Assembly (NCBI RefSeq): GCF_002197645.1
Contig: NZ_CP021874.1
Location: 1,550,001 to 1,614,000, forward strand
Direction of reading: 5' to 3'
DNA length: 64,000 bases
Source: Enterococcus wangshanyuanii
Lineage (GTDB): Bacteria; Bacillota; Bacilli; Lactobacillales; Enterococcaceae
Shown: positions 8,050 through 17,422 of the stretch, one piece after another
Position numbering within the stretch: the stretch's first letter is position 1
Layout: the number at the start of each line of letters is the position of its first letter
Made by a program: the position numbers and the translations under genes
Notes under the pieces: generated by a model
The model's input: the letters and a program-made list of their open reading frames with translations, nothing else
Database searches by the model: none
Told to the model about the DNA's origin: nothing

Positions 8050-9474
8050 TTACGTTCCCTTTAATAATCCGTGGAACTCATTGAAGCTTTGAAGCATTTT
8101 TTTATGATTTACTAAAAGATAAAGTAAATAACATACTCCATACACAGCCGTACTAATAAAACTACCGCCGAAAAATAGATTACTTAAAATAAACAAAATA
8201 GTCATCGAAGTCTCTAGAACTAGAGAGTTGACTATAGGAATATTCATCGACTTGCACAAAAACAATTCTGCAAAGTTACATCTAAAGGCCAAACTGATCA
8301 AAATAAGGCCTACCGCCCAAGTTAGATTGCCGAAACCAAAAATAATGATGATCGACAAAATAAGCGATAATGACAATGTCGTTAAATTAACGAATAAGAT
8401 CGTCTTTTCTTTTCTCAACGCTTTTAGGTACGTATTGATCAATAATGACATTCGACCTTCATAAATAATGATCGGGAATAAGATCCCCATGAACTTCAAG
8501 CTCTCAGCATATTCTGGCAACCACGCAGCCAAAATATATTTTGCTGGAACATAGAATAATAAAATCCCGTACGTAATAGGAACAAATAAATTTCTCAGCG
8601 TAACAAAGAGGTTCGGTAATTTTTCTTGGTTCGTTCTTCTAAGGAGTGGAAACATAACAACACCAACTGCATTGACGAAGGTCAAAAACATATTAGAAAT
8701 ACTCAACGTGAAAGACAATTTCCCAAATGTTTCGATCGTCCATTTTTTTTCAACAAAAAAACGAATCGTCCCTATGATCAACATACTAGCAATACTACTG
8801 ATCATCAATTTACTTCCAATGTTGATATTATCCATGATTTCAGGCAAGACGTTTTTTAAACGAATCATTTTTAAGCTGAGCATATCTCTAATTCGATACA
8901 TCCCCCAAACTGTCATGATCAGTCTAGAAAAAATATCCATCGTGATCAACCAGAAAAAGTTTCGCCCGCCCATAAGTAGGTAAACACCAATGAACATAAC
9001 ATACAAATACCGATCGGTTCTAGATAATTGCGCATATTCTTTGATACGATTTGTTGATTGAAAAATAAAAAGAATAAATGTTTTTGAAATAGTAATCAAA
9101 GAGACGACAGCCGTTAATATTAAAATAAGTGATTTGTTGCTTGGTGGTAAAAAGAAAAAGGCCCATATAATCACCAAGGATGAAAGAATGACTTCAAATA
9201 TTGCTAAGTACCAAAATTGAGAGCCTAAATTTCTCTTGTCCAGATCTTCGTATTCTTCTCCGCCAATTTTCAAATAAATGCCATCGATCCAGCCTAAATG
9301 AAAAAAACCAACATAAGATGAATAAAAAACATACAGTTGCCAATAGCTATATTCTCTGACACCTAATAATTTTGGAACAAACAAATTTAACAGAACAGAG
9401 ATCCCTAACGTAGCAAAGTTAGCTGCAACTGTATAATATAGATTTTTTATGACTGATTTAGCCTTTTCATTCAT
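8050..9474 (-). CDS. Wzx-type polysaccharide flippase
   Basis: A 474-residue polytopic membrane protein with about 12-14 hydrophobic helices and very few charged loops, typical of the MOP/MATE superfamily of lipid-linked oligosaccharide flippases. The first helices (NLYYTVAANFATLGISVLLN, then VPKLLGVREYSYWQLYVF) match the usual start of O-antigen or capsule Wzx proteins. It would flip undecaprenyl-linked repeat units made by the neighbouring transferases. It is the last gene of the decoration operon and is followed by a terminator. Presence of a Wzx here, while the rhamnan has its own ABC exporter, implies that side-chain units cross the membrane separately. Confidence 0.88.
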   Translation of the reverse strand: MNEKAKSVIKNLYYTVAANFATLGISVLLNLFVPKLLGVREYSYWQLYVFYSSYVGFFHLGWIDGIYLKIGGEEYEDLDKRNLGSQFWYLAIFEVILSSLVIIWAFFFLPPSNKSLILILTAVVSLITISKTFILFIFQSTNRIKEYAQLSRTDRYLYVMFIGVYLLMGGRNFFWLITMDIFSRLIMTVWGMYRIRDMLSLKMIRLKNVLPEIMDNINIGSKLMISSIASMLIIGTIRFFVEKKWTIETFGKLSFTLSISNMFLTFVNAVGVVMFPLLRRTNQEKLPNLFVTLRNLFVPITYGILLFYVPAKYILAAWLPEYAESLKFMGILFPIIIYEGRMSLLINTYLKALRKEKTILFVNLTTLSLSLILSIIIIFGFGNLTWAVGLILISLAFRCNFAELFLCKSMNIPIVNSLVLETSMTILFILSNLFFGGSFISTAVYGVCYLLYLLVNHKKMLQSFNEFHGLLKGT

Positions 9475-9566
9475 AATACATTCCTCTTATTTTCTCTCAA
9501 TTAGTCCAAACGATACGTAAAATCAACTATCGTTCTTATTCTGCATTACACATCTAAACTTCTACC

Positions 9567-10487
9567 TTATTTCTTAAAAAAATTAGCAAACCAGCCACTA
9601 AACTGATAGTTTCGTGTGACACTTTCTGGAAGTGGAACCATAGGAACTTCAAGGAAAGCAGCTAGCTCTTCTTGATTTGTTTCAGTCAAAATAAACATAT
9701 TCTCCCATCGATAAAAATCTAGCTTCTGTACACTTGGGTTATTCGTGATCAGCTTTTTATTAAGAAACAATGCTTCTAATGGTCTAAGGGAAATCCCTTG
9801 CTGATTACTTTGAACGATATCTAAAATAGCTCCTGTATTCCCCTCATAATTAATTAGCTCGCTGTATGACAATGCTTCTTTATATGCATAGTCTGTTCGA
9901 GAATTTTTAGATGAATCGACAACATAAATCAGCGGTTTTATTTGTTTGCTGATAAAGTATTGCTCCAGTTCCAATAAAAGCGGTAACCGATCCTTATCCA
10001 CACCAATAAAACAAACATCTGAATGATACTTATCATCTGTTTTTGTAACGATTAGCTTTGTTCGATCAATAAATTGATTATTCGGATGCATCCCATATTT
10101 TTCACAGTCTTTTTCATCAAATGACCATAGTTCACAATTCAATCCCGAATAAAAAGAAACGGGTGTATCTCTAACAACAGGGTTGCTGTACCAAACCACA
10201 ATCCGAATGTCAGGATAATGCCGGTTCAAATACTTAATCAATGGACGAGAAAAAAAATGTGAATTTAATAAGATGAAATCAATCTCTTTCAGTTTTTTTT
10301 TCCAGTTTCCATAAAAGAAAGACGCCAATTGTAAATTCAATTTTTTATCTAGATAATTGAGCAGTTTGATTATAAATGTCCGTCGTTCAAAATATTTCTC
10401 CACATGGATGCCCAATTTCTGTGCATCCGTTGAAAATAAAACAGATTTTTCATCCAACGTAATGATCATCATGCGGCTATAGTCCAT
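9567..10487 (-). CDS. Probable GT-B-like glycosyltransferase
   Basis: A cytosolic protein of 306 residues without membrane helices. The C-terminal half has VCFIGVDKDRLPLLLELEQ, then GISLRPLEALFLNKKLI, which resembles the sugar-nucleotide-binding E-x7-E region of GT-B transferases of the Glyco_trans_1_2/CgeB type. The frame is open back to a GTG at 10511, but AAGGAG at 10498-10503 lies 10 bp before the ATG at 10487, so I chose that start. It follows licD directly. It sits among polysaccharide genes, so a side-chain sugar transferase is likely. Donor and linkage are unknown, and family assignment is moderate. Confidence 0.65.
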   Translation of the reverse strand: MDYSRMMIITLDEKSVLFSTDAQKLGIHVEKYFERRTFIIKLLNYLDKKLNLQLASFFYGNWKKKLKEIDFILLNSHFFSRPLIKYLNRHYPDIRIVVWYSNPVVRDTPVSFYSGLNCELWSFDEKDCEKYGMHPNNQFIDRTKLIVTKTDDKYHSDVCFIGVDKDRLPLLLELEQYFISKQIKPLIYVVDSSKNSRTDYAYKEALSYSELINYEGNTGAILDIVQSNQQGISLRPLEALFLNKKLITNNPSVQKLDFYRWENMFILTETNQEELAAFLEVPMVPLPESVTRNYQFSGWFANFFKK

Positions 10488-10511
10488 TGATCTTAGACTC
10501 CTTCGTTTCAC

Positions 10512-11336
10512 TTATTTCCAATAAAAAGTATAAGGGTGATGGGTCACTCGCTCTGATTCAGGCGGTAACTCCATGTAATCACCATAACGCAGTGTTAAAA
10601 ACTTTTTGCGATCTTTGATTGCACGAACCGTTTGACCAGCAAAGGTAATGTCTTCGTACTCTTTAAACCAATCTGCTGGGAAAATTCCCCATTCTTCATC
10701 AATAAACTCGATATAGCCACAAATTTCAGCTTTCTCAAAAGGATACTTATTTATTTCTTTCATAAGCAAGTTTCTCCAATGAGCATAATTTCCTTGCTTC
10801 AACAATTTACGATACTTTGGATAATATAAGACTCTTTTTCCGTAAGCTTTCCATCTAGTTTTGGAGATTGCATAAGAAGCATTCAACGTTGCTAGCATAT
10901 TATCTAAATAAAACATACAACGATCTCCAAAAGCTTTTCTTTCAGCTTGGTCCGATGGAAAACCATCTATTGGAAAAATATCTACAAAAACGCCTAATTC
11001 TGGATCTTCACTATGATAAAATTGCTTTGTTTTCATACATGTTCTCTTGTCGATCAACTTTGCAAATGGATAACGATATTCAGTACGTGTCTCTAAACTC
11101 AACAACAAATACGTTTCGTCTTTCGCTAAAAGCTTTATCAAACGGTCATAATTAGGACGCGTCAGCACAATATCTAAATCATCATCCCAAGGAATATAGC
11201 CTTGATGTCTTTCTGCGCCAATCAAGCTCCCGTAATAAACAGAATACTCAATGTCATTCTTTCGGCAAATCTGATCGATATACACAAGCATTTCGACACC
11301 AATTTCCTGTATTTCATTAATACTCAATTCTTTCAT
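10512..11336 (-). CDS. LicD family phosphotransferase (first of two)
   Basis: A 274-residue LicD/fukutin-family protein. It has YYGSLIGAERHQGYIPWDDD followed by LDIVL, the hallmark nucleotidyl/phosphotransferase motif with the metal-binding DDDLD, then VDIFPIDGFP. The family transfers phosphocholine, phosphoribitol or related phosphopolyols from a CDP donor to a glycan. A TarI-like cytidylyltransferase is encoded about 3.5 kb upstream in the same operon and could supply that donor. Its start overlaps the preceding membrane gene by 4 bp. In E. faecalis, LicD homologues in the Epa variable region are linked to teichoic acid-like decorations. Confidence 0.9.
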   Translation of the reverse strand: MKELSINEIQEIGVEMLVYIDQICRKNDIEYSVYYGSLIGAERHQGYIPWDDDLDIVLTRPNYDRLIKLLAKDETYLLLSLETRTEYRYPFAKLIDKRTCMKTKQFYHSEDPELGVFVDIFPIDGFPSDQAERKAFGDRCMFYLDNMLATLNASYAISKTRWKAYGKRVLYYPKYRKLLKQGNYAHWRNLLMKEINKYPFEKAEICGYIEFIDEEWGIFPADWFKEYEDITFAGQTVRAIKDRKKFLTLRYGDYMELPPESERVTHHPYTFYWK

Positions 11337-12709
11337 AGCTCTAATTCACTCGTTTCCAGCTCATTTTTGGAGTTCAATCTACCAATATAAAGGAAGAATA
11401 CTAATGCACCTAATCGATTCACTAATACAATATCCGGGATCAAGCATGCAGATATCAAAACCGTCAAGACGATCAAGCTGTAGAATAAATATTCAAGATA
11501 ATTACTTCTGTTCATTTTGAAAAGAGTAATCAATGCTTTGATCATATTATATAAAACGAACAGCGTAAATGGAATTGTTCCTAAAAGCCCTGTCGTCGCC
11601 AATAAGAAAAATAGAAAATTATGCGGTGTTTGCTCTTTTATTGCAATCCAAGTATTTGGTAAATTTTTCTGAGCATAGTGAAGTAATCCTTTTGGAGATG
11701 GCCCGATCAATGGTTTAGTCTCAAATATTTCAACCGCACTTTTCCATAGTTTAAAGCGGCTATTAGAAATATCTGAATCCTCACCTGTATCTGGACGATA
11801 TAAAGAGATATCATCTTTTCCATCGTTTGTTTTGATCACGATCACTTTGCTGACAGCTTCAGCAGTAACAACAGAGACTTTTTGAGTGACCGTCATAGTC
11901 AAAGAAAGAACCACAACAGCAACTAATGCAAGACCTGTTGAAAGTAAGAGGCGTTTGAAAAGTGCCATCGCTTTTTTATTATAATAGAAATAGAAAAAGA
12001 CCCAGACAACCGTAATCGCCATACTTTCGATCATTGCTGTTCTTGAACCTGAAAGGACCACGAAAAAGAAAGCAACGATTAAATTAGTAATCAAGAACCC
12101 TCTGTATAGTTTTGACTGTGCCTTCTTGAAAAGATGTATAGAAAAACAAAAAGAAACAACAGAAATGGTTGCAGCATAGTTTGGATCTACAAATACACCA
12201 TACAAACGATTTTCAAAAAAGCCCATCCGAATCCCATAATACAATTTATCTAAAGGCATTGTATATTGGAATTGTACAAAAAACATTCCTAATGAAATGA
12301 CTAACAAAACAAACCATGTGAACACTAAAACTTTTTCTACTAATGAAAATAAATCTTTGCGGTTTTTCTTCCCAAGTTCGTATGCTACGAAGAAAAGAAG
12401 TACCTCCCATATAATCAATTTAAAATTAGCAACTAACCCTGTTGGTGCATTTGCGATAGAAGAAATGACCAACGCAAAAGTAAAGATCAGCAACAAGAAA
12501 CTTGGCTTCTCACGTCTTTTGATCCAATCAAACCCGTTACGAATGAATAATAATCCCCCAGCTAATGAAATAACAGAAAAAATAATACTGTCAAATTTTG
12601 ATGGAATCAGACTATAAGTACTGATCATACGCATGATTAACATAATTTCCCAAACGAGAATAAAAGGTATTTCTACCTTATCAAGAACTTCATTAGCTTT
12701 TTTTATCAT
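11333..12709 (-). CDS. O-antigen ligase/polymerase family membrane protein (Wzy-like)
   Basis: A 458-residue polytopic protein with about 11-12 helices and a large extracytoplasmic loop around residues 270-350 (from TEAVSKVIVIKTNDGKDD to PHNFLFFLLATTGLLG). The loop ends in a conserved TPHN/F segment characteristic of the WaaL/Wzy_C domain. It would polymerise or ligate lipid-linked side-chain units outside the membrane. It lies between a glycosyltransferase and licD in the same operon, overlapping licD by 4 bp. Wzx plus this protein form a classical Wzx/Wzy-type module. Whether it acts as polymerase or ligase cannot be decided from sequence. The locus also has EpaQ, a second member of this superfamily. 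Confidence 0.85.
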   Translation of the reverse strand: MIKKANEVLDKVEIPFILVWEIMLIMRMISTYSLIPSKFDSIIFSVISLAGGLLFIRNGFDWIKRREKPSFLLLIFTFALVISSIANAPTGLVANFKLIIWEVLLFFVAYELGKKNRKDLFSLVEKVLVFTWFVLLVISLGMFFVQFQYTMPLDKLYYGIRMGFFENRLYGVFVDPNYAATISVVSFCFSIHLFKKAQSKLYRGFLITNLIVAFFFVVLSGSRTAMIESMAITVVWVFFYFYYNKKAMALFKRLLLSTGLALVAVVVLSLTMTVTQKVSVVTAEAVSKVIVIKTNDGKDDISLYRPDTGEDSDISNSRFKLWKSAVEIFETKPLIGPSPKGLLHYAQKNLPNTWIAIKEQTPHNFLFFLLATTGLLGTIPFTLFVLYNMIKALITLFKMNRSNYLEYLFYSLIVLTVLISACLIPDIVLVNRLGALVFFLYIGRLNSKNELETSELEL

Positions 12710-12738
12710 TAACCCTATCTCCTTAACTCAATTAAAAT

Positions 12739-13719
12739 CTACTTATTTATTTTCCTTACCATTCTACTCTCAAAACGTGATAAAAGCTTATAAAAGTATG
12801 GATGTATTTTTAAAGCGAACATCGCTATTTTTCTTGATTTAGTAAAATATTGATTTTTAAGTACAAAAGTAAAATTGCTACGTAAAAACTTGATGATTTG
12901 TCTTTGTGTCTCCTGATCTTCGTTTGTCAGAGGACTATCCATCATTTTATCCAAGACAGTAAAATAAGCCCAGCAGACTCTAGTGTGAGCAACATTAACT
13001 AATTCAGGATATTTAGCGACAACACGTGTTTCATTATTTTCCCATGCTTTGATCATATCCAAGTCTTTGTGTGTAAAGTGGTTGCTGGAGATACTATTTT
13101 CACGATGAAAGTAACAATATTTTTGACTAGTGTCGATGACTACTTTTTTAGTTTCTTCAAGTACGTCTAAAATGACTGCTGCATCTTCTGTGATCATACC
13201 GACTGGATAACGAACATGATCAAATATTTCTCTTTTGTATAGCTTGTTTGTCGCACTGATCGTACTTAGCTTTCCTTCAAACATTATTTTTGCTGCGCCG
13301 ACCATATCTGTTACGATATATTTTTTCTCTTTGATTACAGGTTCTTTCCCCGCATAAACATCTAAAAATCCGACAGTCGCTAAATCAGCATCTTCTCTTT
13401 TTAGATTGTTATATAAAAGTTCATACATATCTTCAATGATGTAATCATCACTGTCAACAAAGCCAAAATAACGACCTTTAGCTACTTCGATTCCAGCATT
13501 TCTTGCTGCACTTAAACCACCATTTTCTTGATGGATAACAGTGATCCGCTGATCTTCTTTCGCATACTCATCACACATTTTCCCACTATTATCCGGCGAA
13601 CCATCATCCACTAAAATCAGTTCAAAATCCTGAAAGGTTTGCGCTAAAATGGATTTTACACACTTATCTAAATATTGCTCTACTTTATATACCGGAACAA
13701 TAATACTTATCTCAGGCAC
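12739..13719 (-). CDS. Family 2 glycosyltransferase
   Basis: A 326-residue GT-A transferase. The N-terminus reads PEISIIVPVYKVEQYLDKCV, followed by LVDDGSPDNSG, NGGLSAARNAG and the metal-binding FVDSDDYI (DXD), the complete GT2 signature. The C-terminal 100 residues are helical and basic, consistent with peripheral membrane attachment. It is in the decoration operon, between the polymerase-like gene and the SDR gene. Donor and acceptor are unknown; by context it adds a side-chain sugar. Confidence 0.92.
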   Translation of the reverse strand: MPEISIIVPVYKVEQYLDKCVKSILAQTFQDFELILVDDGSPDNSGKMCDEYAKEDQRITVIHQENGGLSAARNAGIEVAKGRYFGFVDSDDYIIEDMYELLYNNLKREDADLATVGFLDVYAGKEPVIKEKKYIVTDMVGAAKIMFEGKLSTISATNKLYKREIFDHVRYPVGMITEDAAVILDVLEETKKVVIDTSQKYCYFHRENSISSNHFTHKDLDMIKAWENNETRVVAKYPELVNVAHTRVCWAYFTVLDKMMDSPLTNEDQETQRQIIKFLRSNFTFVLKNQYFTKSRKIAMFALKIHPYFYKLLSRFESRMVRKINK

Positions 13720-13726
13720 TACTTTT

Positions 13727-14782
13727 TCACTCCTCGGTTTTCATAATTCTTATGACTTGTTCTAAGCCTTCTTCTAAGGAATAAATCGGCTGCCACCCCA
13801 ATTGTTCGATCTTATCAGTGGCTAGAATCGCCTGCGTTGCTTTAGAATAACCCGCAGCTTCTGTTTGATCTGGAATTTCAAAGATCACTTTTCTACCAAC
13901 GATCGCAGCTAGCTTTTCTGCCAACTCTTTTAGCGTTAAGTCAAATTGGCTATTGGCAATATTGTACGCCTCGCCAGATTTACCTTCAAGAAGCAAATAC
14001 AATAATCCGTAAGCTGCATCAGCAACATAACAGTAAGAATAATATTGTGTTCCTGCACTCTTTAAGACGATATCCTCGTCATTCACAGCATTTCGAATAA
14101 ATTGAGAAGAAGCTTTAGAATCTTCTTTCAGCATCGTTGGTCCAAAGATTCTGCATAATCTAGGAATCACGACATCCACACCGTACTGCTGGATATACGC
14201 TTGGCATAACGCTTCACTTGCCCGTTTTCCTTCTGGATAACCAGCTCTTAATGTATTACTGTCTATATACCCACAATACTGCTCATCAAATTTCTCTACA
14301 TCGCCTCTATTTTCTCCGTATATCTCAACAGTAGAAAGAAACAATACCCGTTCAACAGAATGCTTCGCTGCATATTCCAGTACTTGTTCGGTTCCTTTGA
14401 TATTCGTCATGATCGTATTGATTGGATCTTCTACATATGCTTTGGGATGGGTATTACTTGCACCATGAACAATGAAATCATACGTACGATCAGAAGCTAG
14501 TGGTTCTAAAATATCTCCTGCTACTAAATGAAACTGTCGATCCTCTAGATATTTAGCAAACCGTGACTCAAGTTTGCCTAGATTTCTTCCCATCGCATAA
14601 ACTGAGATATTAAGAGCTTGTTTCTCATTCAAAGCCATTAAGCAGTCGATCAAAAAAGTTCCGATCATACCTGAAGCCCCGATAATCAAGATCGATTTAT
14701 TTTTTAATTTATCCCAAGCCAATTGTTCCTGAACAACTTTTTCGATATCTTTTTGATAATCAAGATTATTTGAAAACATCAT
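13727..14782 (-). CDS. NAD-dependent extended SDR, paired with a TarI-like gene
   Basis: A 351-residue extended SDR with Rossmann motif IIGASGMIGTFLID near residue 33, FLSTVEIYGE, a YPEGKRASE segment carrying the catalytic YxxxK, and PRLCRIFGPT. It lies 6 bp downstream of a TarI/IspD-like cytidylyltransferase. In known CDP-ribitol synthesis the partner reductase is TarJ (MDR family) or the SDR half of Bcs1; this extended SDR resembles sugar-nucleotide epimerases or decarboxylases more than either. It may act on a CDP-activated or phosphorylated polyol or sugar. AGGAG lies 3 bp before the first ATG and 6 bp before an adjacent second one at 14779. Confidence 0.82.
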   Translation of the reverse strand: MMFSNNLDYQKDIEKVVQEQLAWDKLKNKSILIIGASGMIGTFLIDCLMALNEKQALNISVYAMGRNLGKLESRFAKYLEDRQFHLVAGDILEPLASDRTYDFIVHGASNTHPKAYVEDPINTIMTNIKGTEQVLEYAAKHSVERVLFLSTVEIYGENRGDVEKFDEQYCGYIDSNTLRAGYPEGKRASEALCQAYIQQYGVDVVIPRLCRIFGPTMLKEDSKASSQFIRNAVNDEDIVLKSAGTQYYSYCYVADAAYGLLYLLLEGKSGEAYNIANSQFDLTLKELAEKLAAIVGRKVIFEIPDQTEAAGYSKATQAILATDKIEQLGWQPIYSLEEGLEQVIRIMKTEE

Positions 14783-14788
14783 GTTCTC

Positions 14789-15493
14789 CTATTCTTCTTT
14801 CATTCGAAGATAGCCTTTGAATAATTGCAGGTCATCTTGTGTCGTTAGTTTGATATTCTTATCAGAACCCACAGCAAAATAAAGAGTTTCTCCTAAATCG
14901 ACCATCATTGTATTTGCGTATGATGATTCCGAGATACCAATGCCTTCTTTGAAGGCTTTCTCATAAGCCCAAGCGAGCTTATCGAATTGATATGCTTGAG
15001 GGGTAGATACTCTTCTCAATGTTTCTCTATTGATATATTGTTTCGTTGTTTCTTCTGTTTCTTTAACAAAAATTTGTTCGTTGTATGGTATTGAAGTAAC
15101 AGCATTACCGAATTCTCTACATTTTACGATCACATCAGATAAAACGATTTCGTCCACTAATGGGCGAATACCATCATGGATCACGACTGTATCGTCTTTA
15201 TCAGAATGAGCTTTTAAAAAGTCCACACCATTTCGAATAGATTCTTGGCCACTATTGCCGCCTTCAATGATCCATTCAAGTTTATCAATGTGGTATTCTT
15301 TTGCATAAGCAGATAACGTATCTTCCCAACCTTTTTTACATACTACTAAAATTCTATCGATCATTGGATGCTTTTGGAAAGATTCCAATGTATAAATAAT
15401 AATCGGTTTATCCTCAACCATAATAAATTGTTTTGGTATATCCTGTCCCATTCTTTTGCCGACACCGCCGGCAATAATCAACGCTGTAATCAT
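14789..15493 (-). CDS. TarI/IspD family cytidylyltransferase
   Basis: A 234-residue CTP-dependent cytidylyltransferase. It has LIIAGGVGKRMG and IPKQF at the N-terminus, VVIHDGIRPLVD in the middle, RVSTPQAYQF, and IKLTTQDDL near the C-terminus. The overall pattern is closer to ribitol-5-phosphate cytidylyltransferase TarI than to IspD, and the location among polysaccharide genes argues against an isoprenoid role. The expected product is CDP-ribitol or another CDP-polyol, feeding the two LicD phosphotransferases. It sits between licD (3 bp upstream) and the SDR (6 bp downstream) in one operon. Substrate identity is inferred. Confidence 0.85.
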   Translation of the reverse strand: MITALIIAGGVGKRMGQDIPKQFIMVEDKPIIIYTLESFQKHPMIDRILVVCKKGWEDTLSAYAKEYHIDKLEWIIEGGNSGQESIRNGVDFLKAHSDKDDTVVIHDGIRPLVDEIVLSDVIVKCREFGNAVTSIPYNEQIFVKETEETTKQYINRETLRRVSTPQAYQFDKLAWAYEKAFKEGIGISESSYANTMMVDLGETLYFAVGSDKNIKLTTQDDLQLFKGYLRMKEE

Positions 15494-15496
15494 TAA

Positions 15497-16378
15497 TTAT
15501 TCCTCCTTCGATTGATCCACACAATAGTAGATTCCTTTATATTTTTTATATGTGTTCTCTGTATCAATAAACACTGCATCATGATGAGAAATACGATCTT
15601 TTTCATCTGGCAACTCCATATAATTACCGAATACTTGAGTCAAATAATGATCATACCCGATCGGTACAGGCATCGTTGTATCTTCAAAAGGCAAGTATAC
15701 TGCCTTTTCAAAGTCTGTTCTCTTATACAAATTGCCCATGTAACGTGGGCCTACACAAAGTTCAGTCACGTATTCAGATGTAGAAAAATCATATTTTGAC
15801 ATCTGCTTACTGGCAAATGACCAGATTCGATAACGACCTTTTTTGGTAGGAATCAGTTTTAGGAGGACTTTACTACCGAACGCCATGATTCCACCGTGTT
15901 TTTCTGGAACCACTTGTGAGCAGAATAACGCATAAACCAATGCCCAAAGCTTTTGTATCTTTCTCTTAAATTTTCCGTCCGGCGCGCCGTCCAGTGGAAA
16001 AATATCGATTGGCAAGCCGTGAGGCATATCCAAATCCTGCTGATAGGGTTTGATAAATGTCGTGTCCGCAGCTCGGATCGTTGTAAAGGAATTATGATCA
16101 ATGAAGGTTTTAGAGGGCTTCATCAATGGATATTTTTCTACATCCGCATGTACTTGCCATAAGTCAGATAATTTTTCATAATCCTTACGCGGCATGAAAA
16201 AATCCAAATCGTCATCCCAAGGTATAAAGCCTTGATTTCTGACTGTTCCAATACAGCCGCCGCCACAAAAATAACACAACAAATCGTGTTCATTACAGAA
16301 GCTGACGAAATAGTTTGCCATTTCTAAATTGACTCTTTGAATTCTTTTGATTTGTTCTGTGTCTTCTATCTTATTCAT
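15497..16378 (-). CDS. LicD family phosphotransferase (second of two)
   Basis: A 293-residue LicD/fukutin-family protein with FCGGGCIGTVRNQGFIPWDD followed by DLDFF (metal-binding DDDLD) and GLPIDIFPLDGAPDGK. The middle has a hydrophobic stretch (KLWALVYALFCSQVV) that may contact the membrane. It is the first gene of the decoration operon, with GAGGAG upstream of its ATG, and is followed 3 bp later by the TarI-like gene. Two divergent LicD genes in one operon suggest two phosphopolyol or phosphocholine-type transfers at different positions. The transferred group is not known from sequence. Confidence 0.9.
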   Translation of the reverse strand: MNKIEDTEQIKRIQRVNLEMANYFVSFCNEHDLLCYFCGGGCIGTVRNQGFIPWDDDLDFFMPRKDYEKLSDLWQVHADVEKYPLMKPSKTFIDHNSFTTIRAADTTFIKPYQQDLDMPHGLPIDIFPLDGAPDGKFKRKIQKLWALVYALFCSQVVPEKHGGIMAFGSKVLLKLIPTKKGRYRIWSFASKQMSKYDFSTSEYVTELCVGPRYMGNLYKRTDFEKAVYLPFEDTTMPVPIGYDHYLTQVFGNYMELPDEKDRISHHDAVFIDTENTYKKYKGIYYCVDQSKEE

Positions 16379-16522
16379 CGTTCAATACTAAACTCCTCAA
16401 AGTACCTGTTTTCAGAATACATCTGGTCTATTTTCTCACATCTGATAAAAACTTTCAACAACTTACCAGTGTTCTTAATACAACTGTAAACAAGTCGGAG
16501 TACTCTGAATGTAGGAAAAATC

Positions 16523-16556
16523 AAAAAAACATCATATAACCAATCGTTATATGATG
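16523..16556 (-). terminator. Terminator separating core and decoration halves of the Epa locus
   Basis: A perfect inverted repeat, CATCATATAAC and GTTATATGATG, is followed by TTTTTTT on the minus strand just after the glycosyltransferase at 16584. The decoration operon (16378 down to 8050) must then start from its own promoter in the gap 16379-16522. No convincing promoter was picked there. Confidence 0.85.
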
Positions 16557-16583
16557 TACTCTTTTTGATACAGAAATAACATG

Positions 16584-17408
16584 CTATTTTCTAAGCATTC
16601 GTTTATAAAACTTCCCCCGTAGTTGGGTAGGCATCAGACAAATGCCAACATGAATCACTGATACAGAAAAGAAATCAGTAAAACTCCCCAATCCCTCTTG
16701 ATAGATTTTCTTTCTTGCCTTCAAACCAGGCATCAAATAGTTCAGTCCGCCGCGTCGATTGTACATCTCTGTACCTGCGCGCGCGTATACTAAAAACTCT
16801 GGTAAATTCCGACCCTCGTAGCCCGCCTTCAATAATCTGACCCACAAATAGTAATCTTCAAATCCCTGTAAAGGAAGATAATTCCCAACAGCTATGACCG
16901 CCTCTTTTTTGTACATAACAGTCATATGATTGAACGGATTTCTTTTTTTAGAAAACTGACGAATTTCTTCATTCGTTAGCGGCATTTTCTTGGTTGCCAA
17001 CACATTGTCGATCGTTCCCTCAAACTCAATAATATTTGAACCGATGATTGCTAAATCGCTGTTTTCGAGAAAAGCGTGATATTGCTTCTCTAAACGATCA
17101 TCAGCCATAATATCATCCGTATCCATTCGAGCGATCAACTCGTTGCGGCAATTCTTGACGCCAATTGCTAATGCAGTGCCTAATCCTTGATTCTCTTTTA
17201 AAGAGATCACAGTCAAACGATCCTCTAGACGATCGCGATAATACTGAATCTTTTCATACAACTCCTCTGTCAGAGGGCCGTCTTCAACAAGAAGAATTTC
17301 ATCCGGCTGCACTGATTGCGCAAGCGTACTTTCCATTGTTTGGGTAAAATATTCTGGCTTTTCTTTCATGTAGACAGACATCAGCACACTAACAGGTATT
17401 GTTTGCAT
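16584..17408 (-). CDS. Family 2 glycosyltransferase after epaR
   Basis: A 274-residue GT-A transferase with VSVLMSVYMKEKPEYF, LLVEDGPLTEE, NQGLGTALAIG and the DXD-type IARMDTDDIM, then a C-terminal domain with a GFEDYYLWVRLLKAGY motif typical of capsule GT2 enzymes. The frame is open to a GTG at 17417, but the ATG at 17408 places the core motif at the usual distance, so I chose it; the ribosome binding site is weak either way. It begins about 14 bp after epaR and ends at a terminator, so it is the last gene of the epaR transcript. Confidence 0.88.
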   Translation of the reverse strand: MQTIPVSVLMSVYMKEKPEYFTQTMESTLAQSVQPDEILLVEDGPLTEELYEKIQYYRDRLEDRLTVISLKENQGLGTALAIGVKNCRNELIARMDTDDIMADDRLEKQYHAFLENSDLAIIGSNIIEFEGTIDNVLATKKMPLTNEEIRQFSKKRNPFNHMTVMYKKEAVIAVGNYLPLQGFEDYYLWVRLLKAGYEGRNLPEFLVYARAGTEMYNRRGGLNYLMPGLKARKKIYQEGLGSFTDFFSVSVIHVGICLMPTQLRGKFYKRMLRK

Positions 17409-17422
17409 TTTATTCACTCACT

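Noticed and set aside
14789-15493. Housekeeping IspD for isoprenoid synthesis
   Set aside because: The gene sits in a polysaccharide operon with LicD and SDR genes, and its motifs fit TarI as well or better, so a CDP-polyol role is preferred.
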